In this document: positions 1-8,277 of the stretch, in pieces
Numbering within the stretch: the stretch's first letter is position 1
Layout: the number at the start of each line of letters is the position of its first letter
NCBI GenBank assembly: GCA_018694455.1
Contig: JABHNP010000209.1
Coordinates: forward strand, 1-18,576
Length of the DNA stretch: 18,576 nt
Direction of reading: 5' to 3'
DNA from: Planctomycetaceae bacterium
GTDB taxonomy: Bacteria; Planctomycetota; Planctomycetia; Pirellulales; UBA1268
Program-made: the position numbers and the translations under genes
The notes under the pieces: model-generated
Database searches by the model: none
What the model was told of the DNA's origin: nothing
Seen by the model: only the letters and a program-made list of their open reading frames with translations

Positions 1-87
1 ACCGGGTGGTACATCCGTAAAAAAGCCGGCGAAGACACGAAGTCCAAAAGCAGTAAACGGAATCAGACCAATGATGAGTTCGAATAG
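1..87 (+). CDS. possible 3' end of a membrane-anchored protein (partial; competes with the minus-strand frame)
   Basis: Frame 1 from the window edge is open for 28 codons and ends in TAG at 85-87. It begins TGWYIRKK and continues with a Lys/Ser/Glu-rich hydrophilic tail. This is the usual look of the cytoplasmic end of a protein with a C-terminal membrane segment, but only the tail is visible. The same bases in the opposite strand encode a hydrophobic frame with a start codon (1-165, minus), so at most one of the two is likely real. The sequence to the left of the window would decide. No function can be given. Confidence 0.38.
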   Translation, partial: TGWYIRKKAGEDTKSKSSKRNQTNDEFE

Positions 88-165
88 GCGGGAAACATGC
101 CTCGTTGTCAGAGTCCAAATAAATGTCCAAATGGCAGTGAAAATGACGAGTTGAGCAGTGTCCAT
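1..165 (-). CDS. possible N-terminus of an orphan membrane protein (partial)
   Basis: A minus-strand frame starts with ATG at 165 and stays open for 55 codons to the window edge. It begins MDTAQLVIFTAIWTFIWTL, a strongly hydrophobic stretch, and a second hydrophobic stretch (about residues 26-49) follows. No convincing Shine-Dalgarno site precedes the start, which is common in planctomycetes. It would be divergent from the plus gene at 273, with about 107 bp between the starts for two promoters. It lies exactly antisense, in codon register, to the hydrophilic plus-strand tail at 1-87. Hydrophobic and Lys-rich frames mirror one another in antisense, so the hydrophobicity alone is weak evidence. 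Confidence 0.4.
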   Translation of the reverse strand, partial: MDTAQLVIFTAIWTFIWTLTTRHVSRLFELIIGLIPFTAFGLRVFAGFFTDVPPG

Positions 166-272
166 GCTGGCTCATGACTTATGTTTATGGTGATGGAGGG
201 CGAATTGATGCTTGTGCCGTTGTACCCGTATTTTGAACGAGTGCTATCATGGAGATAACTAGGAGTTTAACC

Positions 273-677
273 ATGTCTGAAGCTGATTGGCACCTTGTTC
301 GAGCCGGCTGCCCTCAATTAATTGGTTCTCATCGCCGAGCCACCGGTGAGTCCTTTCAGTTCCTGCCACTGTTTCGTACGCACCGTGAAGCGGTGCACTA
401 TTGCAGACAGTCTGGCCTTTGGCACCAGAACATTCGTCCGCGTCATAACTGTGTTGCGAGCCGGCAAGCGACCAACCAGCTTGAAGGTTTTCGTAGTCTG
501 TTGTCTCACGCCACCGCTGAAGGCGTGACGATTATTGGTGTGTTTGTTGGCTTTAACACAGCACATGAGAGTCGTTGGGAATATCTGCGGTCACCAACAG
601 TGGGAGAGCCCAGTCCGTTGCGTCTCTCAGCCTTTGAGTTGCTTCCTGAAGATGAGCGACCTCTCGATGGGGTGTGA
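273..677 (+). CDS. hypothetical protein, 134 aa
   Basis: I do not recognise this protein. I chose the ATG at 273 over the in-frame ATG at 249 because AGGAG at 261-265 lies 7 nt before it, a textbook ribosome site, while 249 has none. The product begins MSEADWHLVRAGCPQL. It is soluble-looking, mixed in charge, and has no signal peptide or membrane segment. A hydrophobic strand-like stretch (GVTIIGVFVGF) sits around residues 84-94. It is convergent with the small minus gene at 701-850, with 23 bp between the stop codons. Codon usage looks like that of the neighbours. It could be a lineage-specific protein. The coding call rests on frame length, ribosome site and composition. Confidence 0.65.
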   Translation: MSEADWHLVRAGCPQLIGSHRRATGESFQFLPLFRTHREAVHYCRQSGLWHQNIRPRHNCVASRQATNQLEGFRSLLSHATAEGVTIIGVFVGFNTAHESRWEYLRSPTVGEPSPLRLSAFELLPEDERPLDGV

Positions 678-700
678 CGCAAAGCCCATAGCTTGAACTA

Positions 701-850
701 CTACGACCACAGCCAAGCGAGAAATTCGTAAAGAAATCTTCGCCGGCCAAGGAGGAGCAGTGCAATTGCTACCCCGCAGGAACACCAAAACGCGATGAGC
801 CCTACACCTCGAGTGAATCGCCGCCGCGCCTTTGGGGATGGCGTCTTCAT
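701..850 (-). CDS. small membrane protein, 49 aa
   Basis: A short frame from ATG 850 to TAG 701-703 reads MKTPSPKARRRFTRG, then a hydrophobic helix of about 20 residues (VGLIAFWCSCGVAIALLLLG), then RRRFLYEFLAWLWS. An Arg/Lys-rich start before a single helix is the usual topology signal for a small inner-membrane protein with its N-terminus inside. No Shine-Dalgarno site is visible. It lies about 100 bp downstream of the ADP-ribosyltransferase-like gene on the same strand, so co-transcription is possible. I know of no family. The arrangement of charge, helix and aromatic tail argues for a real gene more than its length does. Confidence 0.5.
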   Translation of the reverse strand: MKTPSPKARRRFTRGVGLIAFWCSCGVAIALLLLGRRRFLYEFLAWLWS

Positions 851-951
851 AAACAAAACTGTTTTAAAGTGTATGTAGCCAAAAAGAGGAAAGACTCACT
901 TGGCCAAAATAATATCATCTTCCATCCTGCTGAGGCAACGGGTGGCTCGGG

Positions 952-1503
952 TCATTGTGCTACGGTAATTTGATCGGCAATATGAAAAAGTGCAGCTGGT
1001 TCGGAGACGATAAATTCGCGTTCTCCATTCTCATTTTTAAAGAGTGCAATTTCTCCAGGATCAAATTCACATGTCACAACGCCCGAGGAGTCAGATGCCT
1101 GTGGTGATGTATGCCTCAAAAATTGATAGGCAAAAAATTCTGCGACCGAAAGATCATCTGTCCAAGAAATTCCGATCGCAAATTTGCTTTTAGCATACCC
1201 GCGGTAGAGAGTGATTGGCTCATTGATTGATGCGAAAACTGCACGTTCGACTGGTGTCATAGCGGCGGATCGGTGGGGACGATCGCACCAGAGATGGTCA
1301 TGCCACCAAGTGCGATCGTGTGCGAGGTAGTCGGTAACCCAAAGGGTTGCAAGGCATGACCAGTAGTCACGATCACATAGCTCATCGGCGTGATCTTCAA
1401 ACCAAACTTTTCGCCGAGTCGGTGGAGTGGATCGCATCTGGTCTGAGGGCCGCGTCTGAGTTTCAATATTCCGGGCTTCAATACTTTTAATAGAGCGAAC
1501 CAT
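952..1503 (-). CDS. probable ADP-ribosyltransferase-fold protein (R-S-E type), 183 aa
   Basis: The C-terminal half carries the three spaced motifs of arginine-type ADP-ribosyltransferase folds. These are TLYRG with Arg101, GISWT with Ser113 followed by an acidic/Ala/Phe helix (AEFFAYQF), and GEREFIV with the E-x-E pair Glu161/Glu163. Known family members bind NAD+ through the Arg and Ser motifs and transfer ADP-ribose with the last Glu. The N-terminal region (DYWSCLATLWVTDYL, then MTPVERAVFASI) matches my memory of small uncharacterised bacterial and phage proteins of this type. The frame can be extended to a TTG at 1575, but I prefer the ATG at 1503, which has no strong ribosome site. No signal peptide is visible, so it probably acts in the cytoplasm. 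No immunity or antitoxin gene is evident beside it, and the target is unknown. Confidence 0.68.
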   Translation of the reverse strand: MVRSIKSIEARNIETQTRPSDQMRSTPPTRRKVWFEDHADELCDRDYWSCLATLWVTDYLAHDRTWWHDHLWCDRPHRSAAMTPVERAVFASINEPITLYRGYAKSKFAIGISWTDDLSVAEFFAYQFLRHTSPQASDSSGVVTCEFDPGEIALFKNENGEREFIVSEPAALFHIADQITVAQ

Positions 1504-1822
1504 TGTGACTACTTTTTGATGCTTTGTGTAAATCAAATTGCTATGAATCCGTGTTGATCTACATGCACTACGCAAGAACTGTCAAAATTGCTCGCTTTTT
1601 TGTGGCCCGCATGCCAAAAGAGAACGTAAAGATGGGATTTTGGGAAGTTTTTAGGGTATTTAGCACCCGGGCTGGGCGAGTCGTCAAGGAAAAGAACTCT
1701 CGGATTGAGACAAACGCAGGGTAGACTAGGATTTTGCAGGGGAAGGCCAACAGAGCAATAGCTACGTACAGTTCAGATGCCTTTTCCTAATATCTGATTC
1801 AAGAATGAAGGAGAGTAAAGGA
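1504..1822. other. intergenic region between divergent genes
   Basis: This 319-bp spacer separates the minus-strand ADP-ribosyltransferase-like gene from the plus-strand GlsB/YeaQ-type gene and should hold both promoters. I could not pick a convincing -35/-10 pair. A 37-codon plus frame (1611-1724, beginning MPKENVKMGFWEVF) exists, but it has no ribosome site or recognisable features. I do not call it a gene. Confidence 0.4.
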
Positions 1823-2074
1823 ATGGGTCTTTTAAGCTGGGTTGTATTTGGGCTCGTGACTGGTGCAATTGCCAGATTTTTTGTGCCGGGGAGCGGAGCT
1901 TATGGCCTTGTCGTAACAGCAGTCATTGGTGTTGTTGGGGCATTGCTTGGCGGCTTTATTGGAACGCAACTAGGCATTGGTGCAATTGATGGATTCGATC
2001 CGCAGAGTATCGCCGTTGCCGTGGGTGGAAGCGTAGTGCTTCTGCTTGGATATCGTGCAGTCAATCGGCGATAG
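1823..2074 (+). CDS. GlsB/YeaQ/YmgE family (transglycosylase-associated) membrane protein, 83 aa
   Basis: The product begins MGLLSWVVFGLVTGAIARFF and continues with two more Gly/Ala/Val-rich membrane helices (GLVVTAVIGVVGALLGGFIG and SIAVAVGGSVVLLLGYRAV), ending in a short basic tail. This is the size, opening motif and three-helix layout of the GlsB/YeaQ/YmgE family. These are small inner-membrane proteins often linked to stress, with no firm biochemical role. An ATG at 1805 is in frame, but the start at 1823 fits the family better. AAGGAG at 1808-1813 lies 9 nt before it. The gene stands alone, 271 bp ahead of the EF-hand gene. Confidence 0.9.
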   Translation: MGLLSWVVFGLVTGAIARFFVPGSGAYGLVVTAVIGVVGALLGGFIGTQLGIGAIDGFDPQSIAVAVGGSVVLLLGYRAVNRR

Positions 2075-2345
2075 GTAGCTGACGTTGGTTTCGGTGGCTC
2101 ACAGGGGGTGCCGTTCCTGCAAATCTGAGTTCTGAGCTGATGAGGCCAATATCCGTTTTAGGAGCTCATTTTTGGGAAGAATCTCTTTGCTATGCGCTAC
2201 TAGAGGATTTTTGTGCCCTCTTCAATATGTACGCAACTCAAATACTTTCCAGACGTTAGAGTAATCGGAGGGTCACTGAGTCACTACTAAAGTATTGACT
2301 GGCAGGCTTGAATTTTTCACTCTTCTTTCTGACGAGGCAACTACG

Positions 2346-2747
2346 ATGCGATGTTTTTATAGCGTGGGTATTCTTGTGGTTCTTTTGATTGGAGCCGGAC
2401 AACTCTCCGCTGAAGAGGGCGCTGATAGAGACAAGAAGCCGGAAGATGCGTCACGGGCTAGGCAAATTCGTCAAAATGATGAACGAAAGCCGGGCCAGCA
2501 GCGACCGGGACAGTTTCCCGGTGGATTCTCTCCAGCGCAGATGGTGGAACGAATGATTGCAGAGTTCGATACGGATGGTGATGAAAAACTAAATGCAGAT
2601 GAGCTGGAACAGTTATTTGTGAAGATGCGAGAACGGCGCGGAGCTGGAATGCAAAGACGACCGGGCCAGAAGGGCCGACCGTCTCCGGGTGGAGGGAATT
2701 CAACACCCGGCGGGGAGTCACCACAACGTCCTCCAGCAGCTGACTAA
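2346..2747 (+). CDS. secreted EF-hand protein, 133 aa
   Basis: Residues 1-22 form a signal peptide (MRCFYSVGILVVLLIGAG, cleavage probably near LSAEE). A charged, Gln/Pro/Arg-rich linker leads to one canonical EF-hand loop, DTDGDEKLNADE (residues 75-86). Its ligand positions 1, 3, 5, 7, 9 and 12 are D, D, D, K, N and E. A Gly/Pro/Arg-rich low-complexity tail follows. It should bind Ca2+ outside the cytoplasm. The frame is open back to a TTG at 2295, but the ATG at 2346 places the signal peptide at the N-terminus and has GAGG 8 nt upstream. It lies 71 bp before the PSCyt/DUF1549/DUF1553 gene on the same strand and probably heads that operon. Short EF-hand proteins are common beside such genes in planctomycetes. 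The partner is not known. Confidence 0.82.
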   Translation: MRCFYSVGILVVLLIGAGQLSAEEGADRDKKPEDASRARQIRQNDERKPGQQRPGQFPGGFSPAQMVERMIAEFDTDGDEKLNADELEQLFVKMRERRGAGMQRRPGQKGRPSPGGGNSTPGGESPQRPPAAD

Positions 2748-2818
2748 GCCTTAATGAGACAAAGTCGTGTAGTCTTTCCCAGGCAGGAAACAAGACTCGT
2801 GCAGATGGAACCCTTACC

Positions 2819-5491
2819 ATGAAACCGCTTTTTACTTTCGCTGGTGTTGTATGTGTGCTGACAGCTTCAGTAGCCATAGCGAAAGAGTCACTCTCTACTG
2901 AAGAGCTTCAGTTTTTTGAGAAAAAAATTCGGCCCGTGCTTGTACGAGAGTGCTACGGCTGTCATTCAAGCAGCGCCGGCAATGTGCGTGGTGGCTTGCG
3001 TCTTGATACAAAAGAGCGAATGTTATTGGGAGGTGCCACAGGGCCAGCTGTAGTGCCGGGCGATCTTGAAGAAAGCTGGCTATATAACGCAATGACGCAT
3101 CAAGATTACGTGATGCCGCCCAAGCGTAAACTTCCGCAGGCCGTGCTCGATGATTTCAAGGCTTGGATTGAAATGGGCGCACCTGACCCCCGAGTATCTC
3201 TTCAGGAAGATGTACAGGCGGCAATCACTGCTGATGATATCAAAAAAGCAAGAACAGAATTCTGGGCCTACCAACAGCCCAAGAGGAGAGCTGTTCCGAC
3301 TGTAGAAAATGACAAGTGGTGTCAAAATGATATTGACTATCACATCCTATCTGGCCTTGAAGCCGTTGATCTTTCTCCTGCGGAGGATGCAGAACCAATG
3401 GTGGTTGCTCGCCGGTTGTATTTTGATCTTATTGGATTACCACCAACGCCAGATGAGGTGGTTGCATTTGAAAATGCTTGGTCCCAAGGGAAGGAATTTG
3501 CAGTCCGGAACCTTACTAATAATCTTTTGTTAAGAGACCAGTTTGGAGAACGATGGGGCCGCCATTGGCTTGATGTTGTGCGATATGCAGAATCCACAGG
3601 CCGAAGTGTGAATATGACATTCCCGCATGCATGGCGGTACCGAGATTATGTCATTGATTCATTTAATACAGACAAGCCCTTCGATCATTTTATACAAGAA
3701 CAGCTTGCAGGTGATCTCTTACCGGTCGAGACAGATGAAGAATGGTCTGAGCACCTGATTGCTACGACATTTCTGGCTATCGGCTCAAAAAACGTGAATG
3801 AGCAGAATCGTATTCAGTTTCGCGCTGACCTTATTGATGAACAGATCGATACAACCACGCGTGTTTTCCTTGGTACGTCAGTTGCGTGTGCACGATGTCA
3901 TGACCACAAGTTCGATGCGATACCACAGAGTGACTATTATGCGCTAGCGGGCGTGTTCGGGAATACGGAGACGTATTTTGGCAACGCACAGTCGTCGTAC
4001 GGAACATTCTCAGGAGCGCAGACCAAGCAGAACAGCACCTTGCTTCGTCTGCCGGTGCATGACCCAAGTCCTTTCGATAAGAGTCTGTCAAAGGAAGAAG
4101 TCGAGAGTCTGCGCGGCGAGCTAAAAGCAAAAGTTTCTAGCTTGTCGAACTTGCGACGCAGTGCCGGACAAGGGAATTCCGCAACAGTACAGCAGCAACG
4201 CATTCGGACGTTGAATGAATTGGAGACGTTGTCTGGTCGGCTTGGTAATGTTGACGAGAACGGCAACCCACGCAGTTTTACCATGGGGGTGCAGGAGCGT
4301 GGCACACCGAAGGATATCCCGATTCTTGTCCGTGGTGAAATAGATCAACCGGCCCAGATCATTTCTCGGGGGTTCCCACAGGTTCTTTGTGAGGAGCCGG
4401 CAATTATTTCAGCAGATAAAAGTGGCCGGCTCAAGTTTGCTCAATGGGTTGGCAGTGATCAAAACGCTTTAGTCGCGCGTGTGATGGTGAATAGAATCTG
4501 GAAGTCGTTAGTGGGCACTGGTATCGTTCGATCGATGGAAAACTTCGGCGTGACGGGGCAGGCTCCAAGTCACCCGGATTTACTCGATCATCTTGCAGTG
4601 AAGTTTATTGATTCTGGATGGTCAGTGAAGACTGTTATTCGTGAGATAGTAAATTCACGAAGTTATCGAATCGGTACGACATTCAGTGCGACTAGTCATG
4701 CAGCAGATCCGGACAATGCTCTTCTGTGGCGAGCAAATCAGCGAAGACTCGATGCAGAAGTTTTACGTGATTCAATGCTAGCAATGAGTGGTGAGCTTGA
4801 TCTGCGTCGACCAAGAGGATCTGAAGTTGCCAAAGCGGGCTATACGAGAGTTCGCAGCGGAATGGTTGGTGATCCTCGGCAGATGGGACGAAAAATGTTT
4901 GCCGCAATGAGATCAAAGCAGGAGCCTGGGGTAGGTCAGTCAGGAGGCCGTCCACAATTTCGACAGCAAAAAAACAGTGAAGAAGAGATGGAGAACGGGC
5001 GAGCAGGTGTTGCGGGATATCGTGGACGCAGGGCCAGAGGATTCAATCCTGAGATGGCTCAGGCAGTGATGCGAAAAATGACGCACCAACTCGATATGGA
5101 AGATGCCACATTCCGCAGTGTATATCTTCCCATTGTTCGAGGTGAAGAACCACGCGCCCTTGCGGTCTTTGATTTTGCCGATTCAAGTGCGATTATCGGC
5201 CAGCGTGAGTCGTCTCATACTGCTGACCAAGCTCTCTACATGCTGAACAATCCGTTTGTTATCCAGCAGAGTCGTAACATGGCGAAACGAATCGGCCGAG
5301 CCCACACCGACGTGAAAGACAGGGTGACGATGGCATTTAACCTGGCCTATTCGAGGAGTCCATCAAGCGATGAACTTCTGGAAACAGAAACGTTCCTTTC
5401 AAACTTCTTGAGCTCTTCAGAATCAGACGGGGGCCTTGCAGCCGTCTGCCAAAGCCTTTTTGCATCGGCTGAATTTAGGTTTGTTGATTAA
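2819..5491 (+). CDS. PSCyt1-PSCyt2(DUF1549)-PSD1(DUF1553) cytochrome-like exported protein, 890 aa
   Basis: A signal peptide (residues 1-21, ending SVAIAKE) is followed by a planctomycete cytochrome C domain. It has the haem motif CYGCH (Cys45, Cys48, His49) and a candidate axial Met in DYVMPP (Met99). DUF1549 follows (about 160-380), with RRLYFDLIGLPPTPDE near its start and a second motif, CARCHDHKFD (Cys357, Cys360, His361), near its end. The C-terminal part is DUF1553 (about 540-885), with ALVARVMVNRIW, and it ends in the usual SLFASAEFRFVD-type tail. These proteins are abundant in planctomycetes, are exported, and are thought to act in redox or polysaccharide-related processes, with no proven reaction. 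A Gln/Arg/Glu-rich insert around residues 690-745 looks like a flexible linker within the DUF1553 part. The gene is followed after 62 bp by DUF1501, its usual partner. Confidence 0.95.
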   Translation: MKPLFTFAGVVCVLTASVAIAKESLSTEELQFFEKKIRPVLVRECYGCHSSSAGNVRGGLRLDTKERMLLGGATGPAVVPGDLEESWLYNAMTHQDYVMPPKRKLPQAVLDDFKAWIEMGAPDPRVSLQEDVQAAITADDIKKARTEFWAYQQPKRRAVPTVENDKWCQNDIDYHILSGLEAVDLSPAEDAEPMVVARRLYFDLIGLPPTPDEVVAFENAWSQGKEFAVRNLTNNLLLRDQFGERWGRHWLDVVRYAESTGRSVNMTFPHAWRYRDYVIDSFNTDKPFDHFIQEQLAGDLLPVETDEEWSEHLIATTFLAIGSKNVNEQNRIQFRADLIDEQIDTTTRVFLGTSVACARCHDHKFDAIPQSDYYALAGVFGNTETYFGNAQSSYGTFSGAQTKQNSTLLRLPVHDPSPFDKSLSKEEVESLRGELKAKVSSLSNLRRSAGQGNSATVQQQRIRTLNELETLSGRLGNVDENGNPRSFTMGVQERGTPKDIPILVRGEIDQPAQIISRGFPQVLCEEPAIISADKSGRLKFAQWVGSDQNALVARVMVNRIWKSLVGTGIVRSMENFGVTGQAPSHPDLLDHLAVKFIDSGWSVKTVIREIVNSRSYRIGTTFSATSHAADPDNALLWRANQRRLDAEVLRDSMLAMSGELDLRRPRGSEVAKAGYTRVRSGMVGDPRQMGRKMFAAMRSKQEPGVGQSGGRPQFRQQKNSEEEMENGRAGVAGYRGRRARGFNPEMAQAVMRKMTHQLDMEDATFRSVYLPIVRGEEPRALAVFDFADSSAIIGQRESSHTADQALYMLNNPFVIQQSRNMAKRIGRAHTDVKDRVTMAFNLAYSRSPSSDELLETETFLSNFLSSSESDGGLAAVCQSLFASAEFRFVD

Positions 5492-5553
5492 ATTCGAGTT
5501 GCAGGGTCATACGGAAGTAACGACAACAGAAAAATAGTACACGGAGAGGCACT

Positions 5554-6924
5554 ATGTTCTCACGAAGACAAGCATTAAAAACCGTATCTGCTGGGTTTGG
5601 ATACCTGGCTTTTGCTGATCTGTTGCATAAGTCAATGGCTGCAGAATTACCAAAGACATCGCCTTTGGCTCCAAAGCCGCCTCACTTTCCAGCAAAAGCC
5701 AAGAGAATTATTTTTTTGTGCATGCAGGGTGGTCCTTCACACGTCGATTCATTTGACTACAAACCACAGCTTCAGGCTGACCATGGGAAGCAGGGACGAT
5801 ATGGCGGCTCGCTGATGCAATCCCCGTGGAAGTTTCGCCAACGTGGTGAGAGTGGTCTTTGGATTTCGGACTTGTTTCCAGAGGTCGCTTCAATGGCAGA
5901 CGATTTGACGCTTATCCGGTCAATGCAATGCGATCAACCGGTGCATCCCGGTGCTATGACTCAGATGCATACCGGAACAGCTCAATTTATACGTCCTTCA
6001 CTTGGAGCATGGACGCTGTACGGCCTTGGTACAGAAAATGCGAGTTTGCCTGGATTTATATCATTGAGTCCTCCATCTGGAAGTGCCAATAATTATGGCA
6101 CCGCATTTTTACCAGCGATTTACGGTGGTGCAAAAGTTGGGCGTGGCGGTAGGTCGTCTCGAGTCGCTCGACTTGGAAGTGGTGAAAGTGTGCCAGATAT
6201 CAAACCCTCGTCTGATAAGCAAAAACAGCGGGCACAACTAGATTACATTCAGAAGCTAAACCGGAACGTTCTGGCGAAAGAAGACTATCAACCAGCCGTA
6301 GAAGGAATTATCGAATCATATGAACTTGCTTTTCGAATGCAGGATGTCATGCCGGAAATGATGGATATTTCAAAGGAAACCCCTGCTATCCTTGCGATGT
6401 ATGGAGCAGATGCTGGCCCTTCTCAGACGTTTGGTCAGCAATGTCTGCTCGCTCGACGTTTTGCCGAGGCTGGTGTTCGATTCATTGAGGTCACCCACGG
6501 CAATTGGGATCAGCACACAAACTTGACGGTTGACCATAAGGCACGCGCTGAGGGTTGTGACAAACCGATCGCTGGTCTTCTTCAGGATCTTAAACAGCGC
6601 GACATGCTCAAAGATACGCTTGTCATCTGGGGCGGTGAATTCGGTCGAACACCTGCGGCTCAGGGTGCAGACGGACGTAATCATAACAATAAAGGCTATA
6701 CCACCTGGATGGCCGGTGGTGGTGTCAAAGGTGGCTTTAGTTACGGAGAAACAGATGAGCATGGGTATGAGGCGACTGAGACACCATGTCACATCCATGA
6801 TTGGCATGCGACAATCCTACATCTGCTTGGGCTGAACCATAAGGAGTTGACCTACCAATACGCCGGGAGAGATTTCAGATTGACTGATGTGCACGGTATC
6901 GTGGCCCAAGATATCATTGCCTGA
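5554..6924 (+). CDS. DUF1501 family protein with Tat signal, 456 aa
   Basis: The N-terminus FSRRQALKTVSAGFGYLAFA is a twin-arginine (Tat) signal, so the protein is exported folded. The mature part opens with IIFLCMQGGPSHVDSFDYKP and includes VIWGGEFGRTPAAQG, HNNKGYTTWMAGGGVKGG and a C-terminal HATILHLLGL...YAGRDFRLTDV region. These are diagnostic of DUF1501, a family related in fold to sulfatase/alkaline phosphatase enzymes but of unproven activity. Length is normal for the family. GGAGAGG lies just before the ATG. It follows the PSCyt/DUF1549/DUF1553 gene after 62 bp, almost certainly as one transcript. The two families are recurrent partners, and the proteins may act together in the periplasm. 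Its stop is only 11 bp from the stop of the convergent gene at 6936, and I see no clear terminator between them. Confidence 0.95.
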   Translation: MFSRRQALKTVSAGFGYLAFADLLHKSMAAELPKTSPLAPKPPHFPAKAKRIIFLCMQGGPSHVDSFDYKPQLQADHGKQGRYGGSLMQSPWKFRQRGESGLWISDLFPEVASMADDLTLIRSMQCDQPVHPGAMTQMHTGTAQFIRPSLGAWTLYGLGTENASLPGFISLSPPSGSANNYGTAFLPAIYGGAKVGRGGRSSRVARLGSGESVPDIKPSSDKQKQRAQLDYIQKLNRNVLAKEDYQPAVEGIIESYELAFRMQDVMPEMMDISKETPAILAMYGADAGPSQTFGQQCLLARRFAEAGVRFIEVTHGNWDQHTNLTVDHKARAEGCDKPIAGLLQDLKQRDMLKDTLVIWGGEFGRTPAAQGADGRNHNNKGYTTWMAGGGVKGGFSYGETDEHGYEATETPCHIHDWHATILHLLGLNHKELTYQYAGRDFRLTDVHGIVAQDIIA

Positions 6925-6935
6925 AATGCCAGCCT

Positions 6936-8021
6936 TTATTTAACTGTAAGGTCGAATCTCTGTGACCCAGCTTTATGGTGGTAGAAACCGTCACGGCTGC
7001 GGGTACTGTTTGGTTGTCGTGGGGGTGTTGCGAGGTCAAAAACAGCGCCAAGTTTGTAGTCTGTCTTGGTAGTACTGCTAAAAAAATAGGGTGCTCCTGT
7101 GACAGCATCTGTTATCTCGTAATCATAAGTGTCTGGAAAAGTCTTTAGCTCCTCCAGATTCTTAGGAAGGCGTGTTTCCTTTTTGTAGAAACGTTCAATG
7201 GCGCTCTGCAGACTTCGGAGGTTGGCAACACGTTGACTGTCGAGGCGAATAAGTCGCTGGTTGACTGGATTTCCGGCAATCCACAACGAAAAAACAAGGC
7301 AAACTGATGCAGTGAAAAACCCTGCAACGGAAAGCCTTGGACGCCATAAAGACTCCTGTACCGGAGCATCCTGTTGCTTGCCTTCACTGAGGGTCTCTTC
7401 AAAGTGGAGACCGCTGATATACCAGAGGAAGATTCCCCCTGCGAGAAGAACAACCACACTACTTTTTAGAATAAACGTCAGAGTCAGGTCTCCATTGAGG
7501 AATCCCAGAAGGACTGCCACCATATCACAGACCATGATCAGGCTCGTAATAAGAAGTGTGATATAGGACAGCGTACGCACTACCGGTGCGATGCGTATCG
7601 CTGGATTCCGTATGATGTCGCGATTGATAGCCCAGCGAACAAGAGCGAGAACCGGGAGGCTTGCCATTAGTATTGCGGCGTGAAATCGTGCCATCCTATC
7701 AGCACCAAAAATTCCACGGTTTGTTGGATCGCTTAAAAAAACATCGATCACAAGAAAGAGCACAGCTCCTGTTGCAAAAGCAGTCATGTAAAGAAGGAGC
7801 ATCGCAAGAAGGTGTAGAAATGCTTCGCGCGGTCCACTACTCACTCTTTTTTTGGGTACTGGTACGGGAAGAGTCGATTCTGCAAAGCTTTCAACCGCTG
7901 CGGTAGCTTCACGGTCTGACCAGCCCGCATCGACAAGTGCTTTATTAATTTCTAAGCGAGGAACACTTTTTGAAAGGCAGTCACGAGTGAATTCGATTAG
8001 TGATGGTGGAACCGATGCCAT
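6936..8021 (-). CDS. DUF5671-type multi-pass membrane protein, 361 aa
   Basis: The N-terminal 50 residues form a small helical domain (EINKALVDAGWSDREATAAV) like those that precede DUF5671. After a basic linker come about five membrane helices (residues 66-93, 114-131, 150-173, 182-202 and 231-250), the first carrying the DUF5671-like REAFLHLLAMLLLYMTAFAT. The C-terminal soluble part (260-330) has RLDSQRVANLRSLQSAIERF, LPKNLEEL, AVTGAPYFF and YKLGAVFD. I recall this pseudopilin-like arrangement as a common fusion in this family. Function is unknown. The frame extends upstream to a TTG at 8126, but I place the start at ATG 8021 because the family's helical domain begins there. No strong ribosome site is present. 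It converges on the DUF1501 gene. Confidence 0.8.
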   Translation of the reverse strand: MASVPPSLIEFTRDCLSKSVPRLEINKALVDAGWSDREATAAVESFAESTLPVPVPKKRVSSGPREAFLHLLAMLLLYMTAFATGAVLFLVIDVFLSDPTNRGIFGADRMARFHAAILMASLPVLALVRWAINRDIIRNPAIRIAPVVRTLSYITLLITSLIMVCDMVAVLLGFLNGDLTLTFILKSSVVVLLAGGIFLWYISGLHFEETLSEGKQQDAPVQESLWRPRLSVAGFFTASVCLVFSLWIAGNPVNQRLIRLDSQRVANLRSLQSAIERFYKKETRLPKNLEELKTFPDTYDYEITDAVTGAPYFFSSTTKTDYKLGAVFDLATPPRQPNSTRSRDGFYHHKAGSQRFDLTVK

Positions 8022-8277
8022 AAGTATGTCCAGTCGTAACGTGCTAAGTGCTAGGTAGTCGTGTTCAACATCATATATGAGCGATCTGAAAAGTTTTAGG
8101 ACAAAAGCTGGGCACCACCTTTTCAAGAGGAGTGGGCGTTGCAGTGGAGGTTCCCTAAGCAGTAGTATAAGAAGTTATTGGGGTCGAGGATTTGTATTAT
8201 TGTGGGGTTTCAGTTTAATGCCCGCAAACTACCATGTCTTGTGGTGCGTGTCTGACATCGAAAGAGGCATTCATTAA

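Noticed and set aside
1611..1724. 37-codon plus-strand frame MPKENVKMGFWEVF...
   Set aside because: No ribosome site, no domain, and it lies in the spacer of two divergent genes where promoters are expected.
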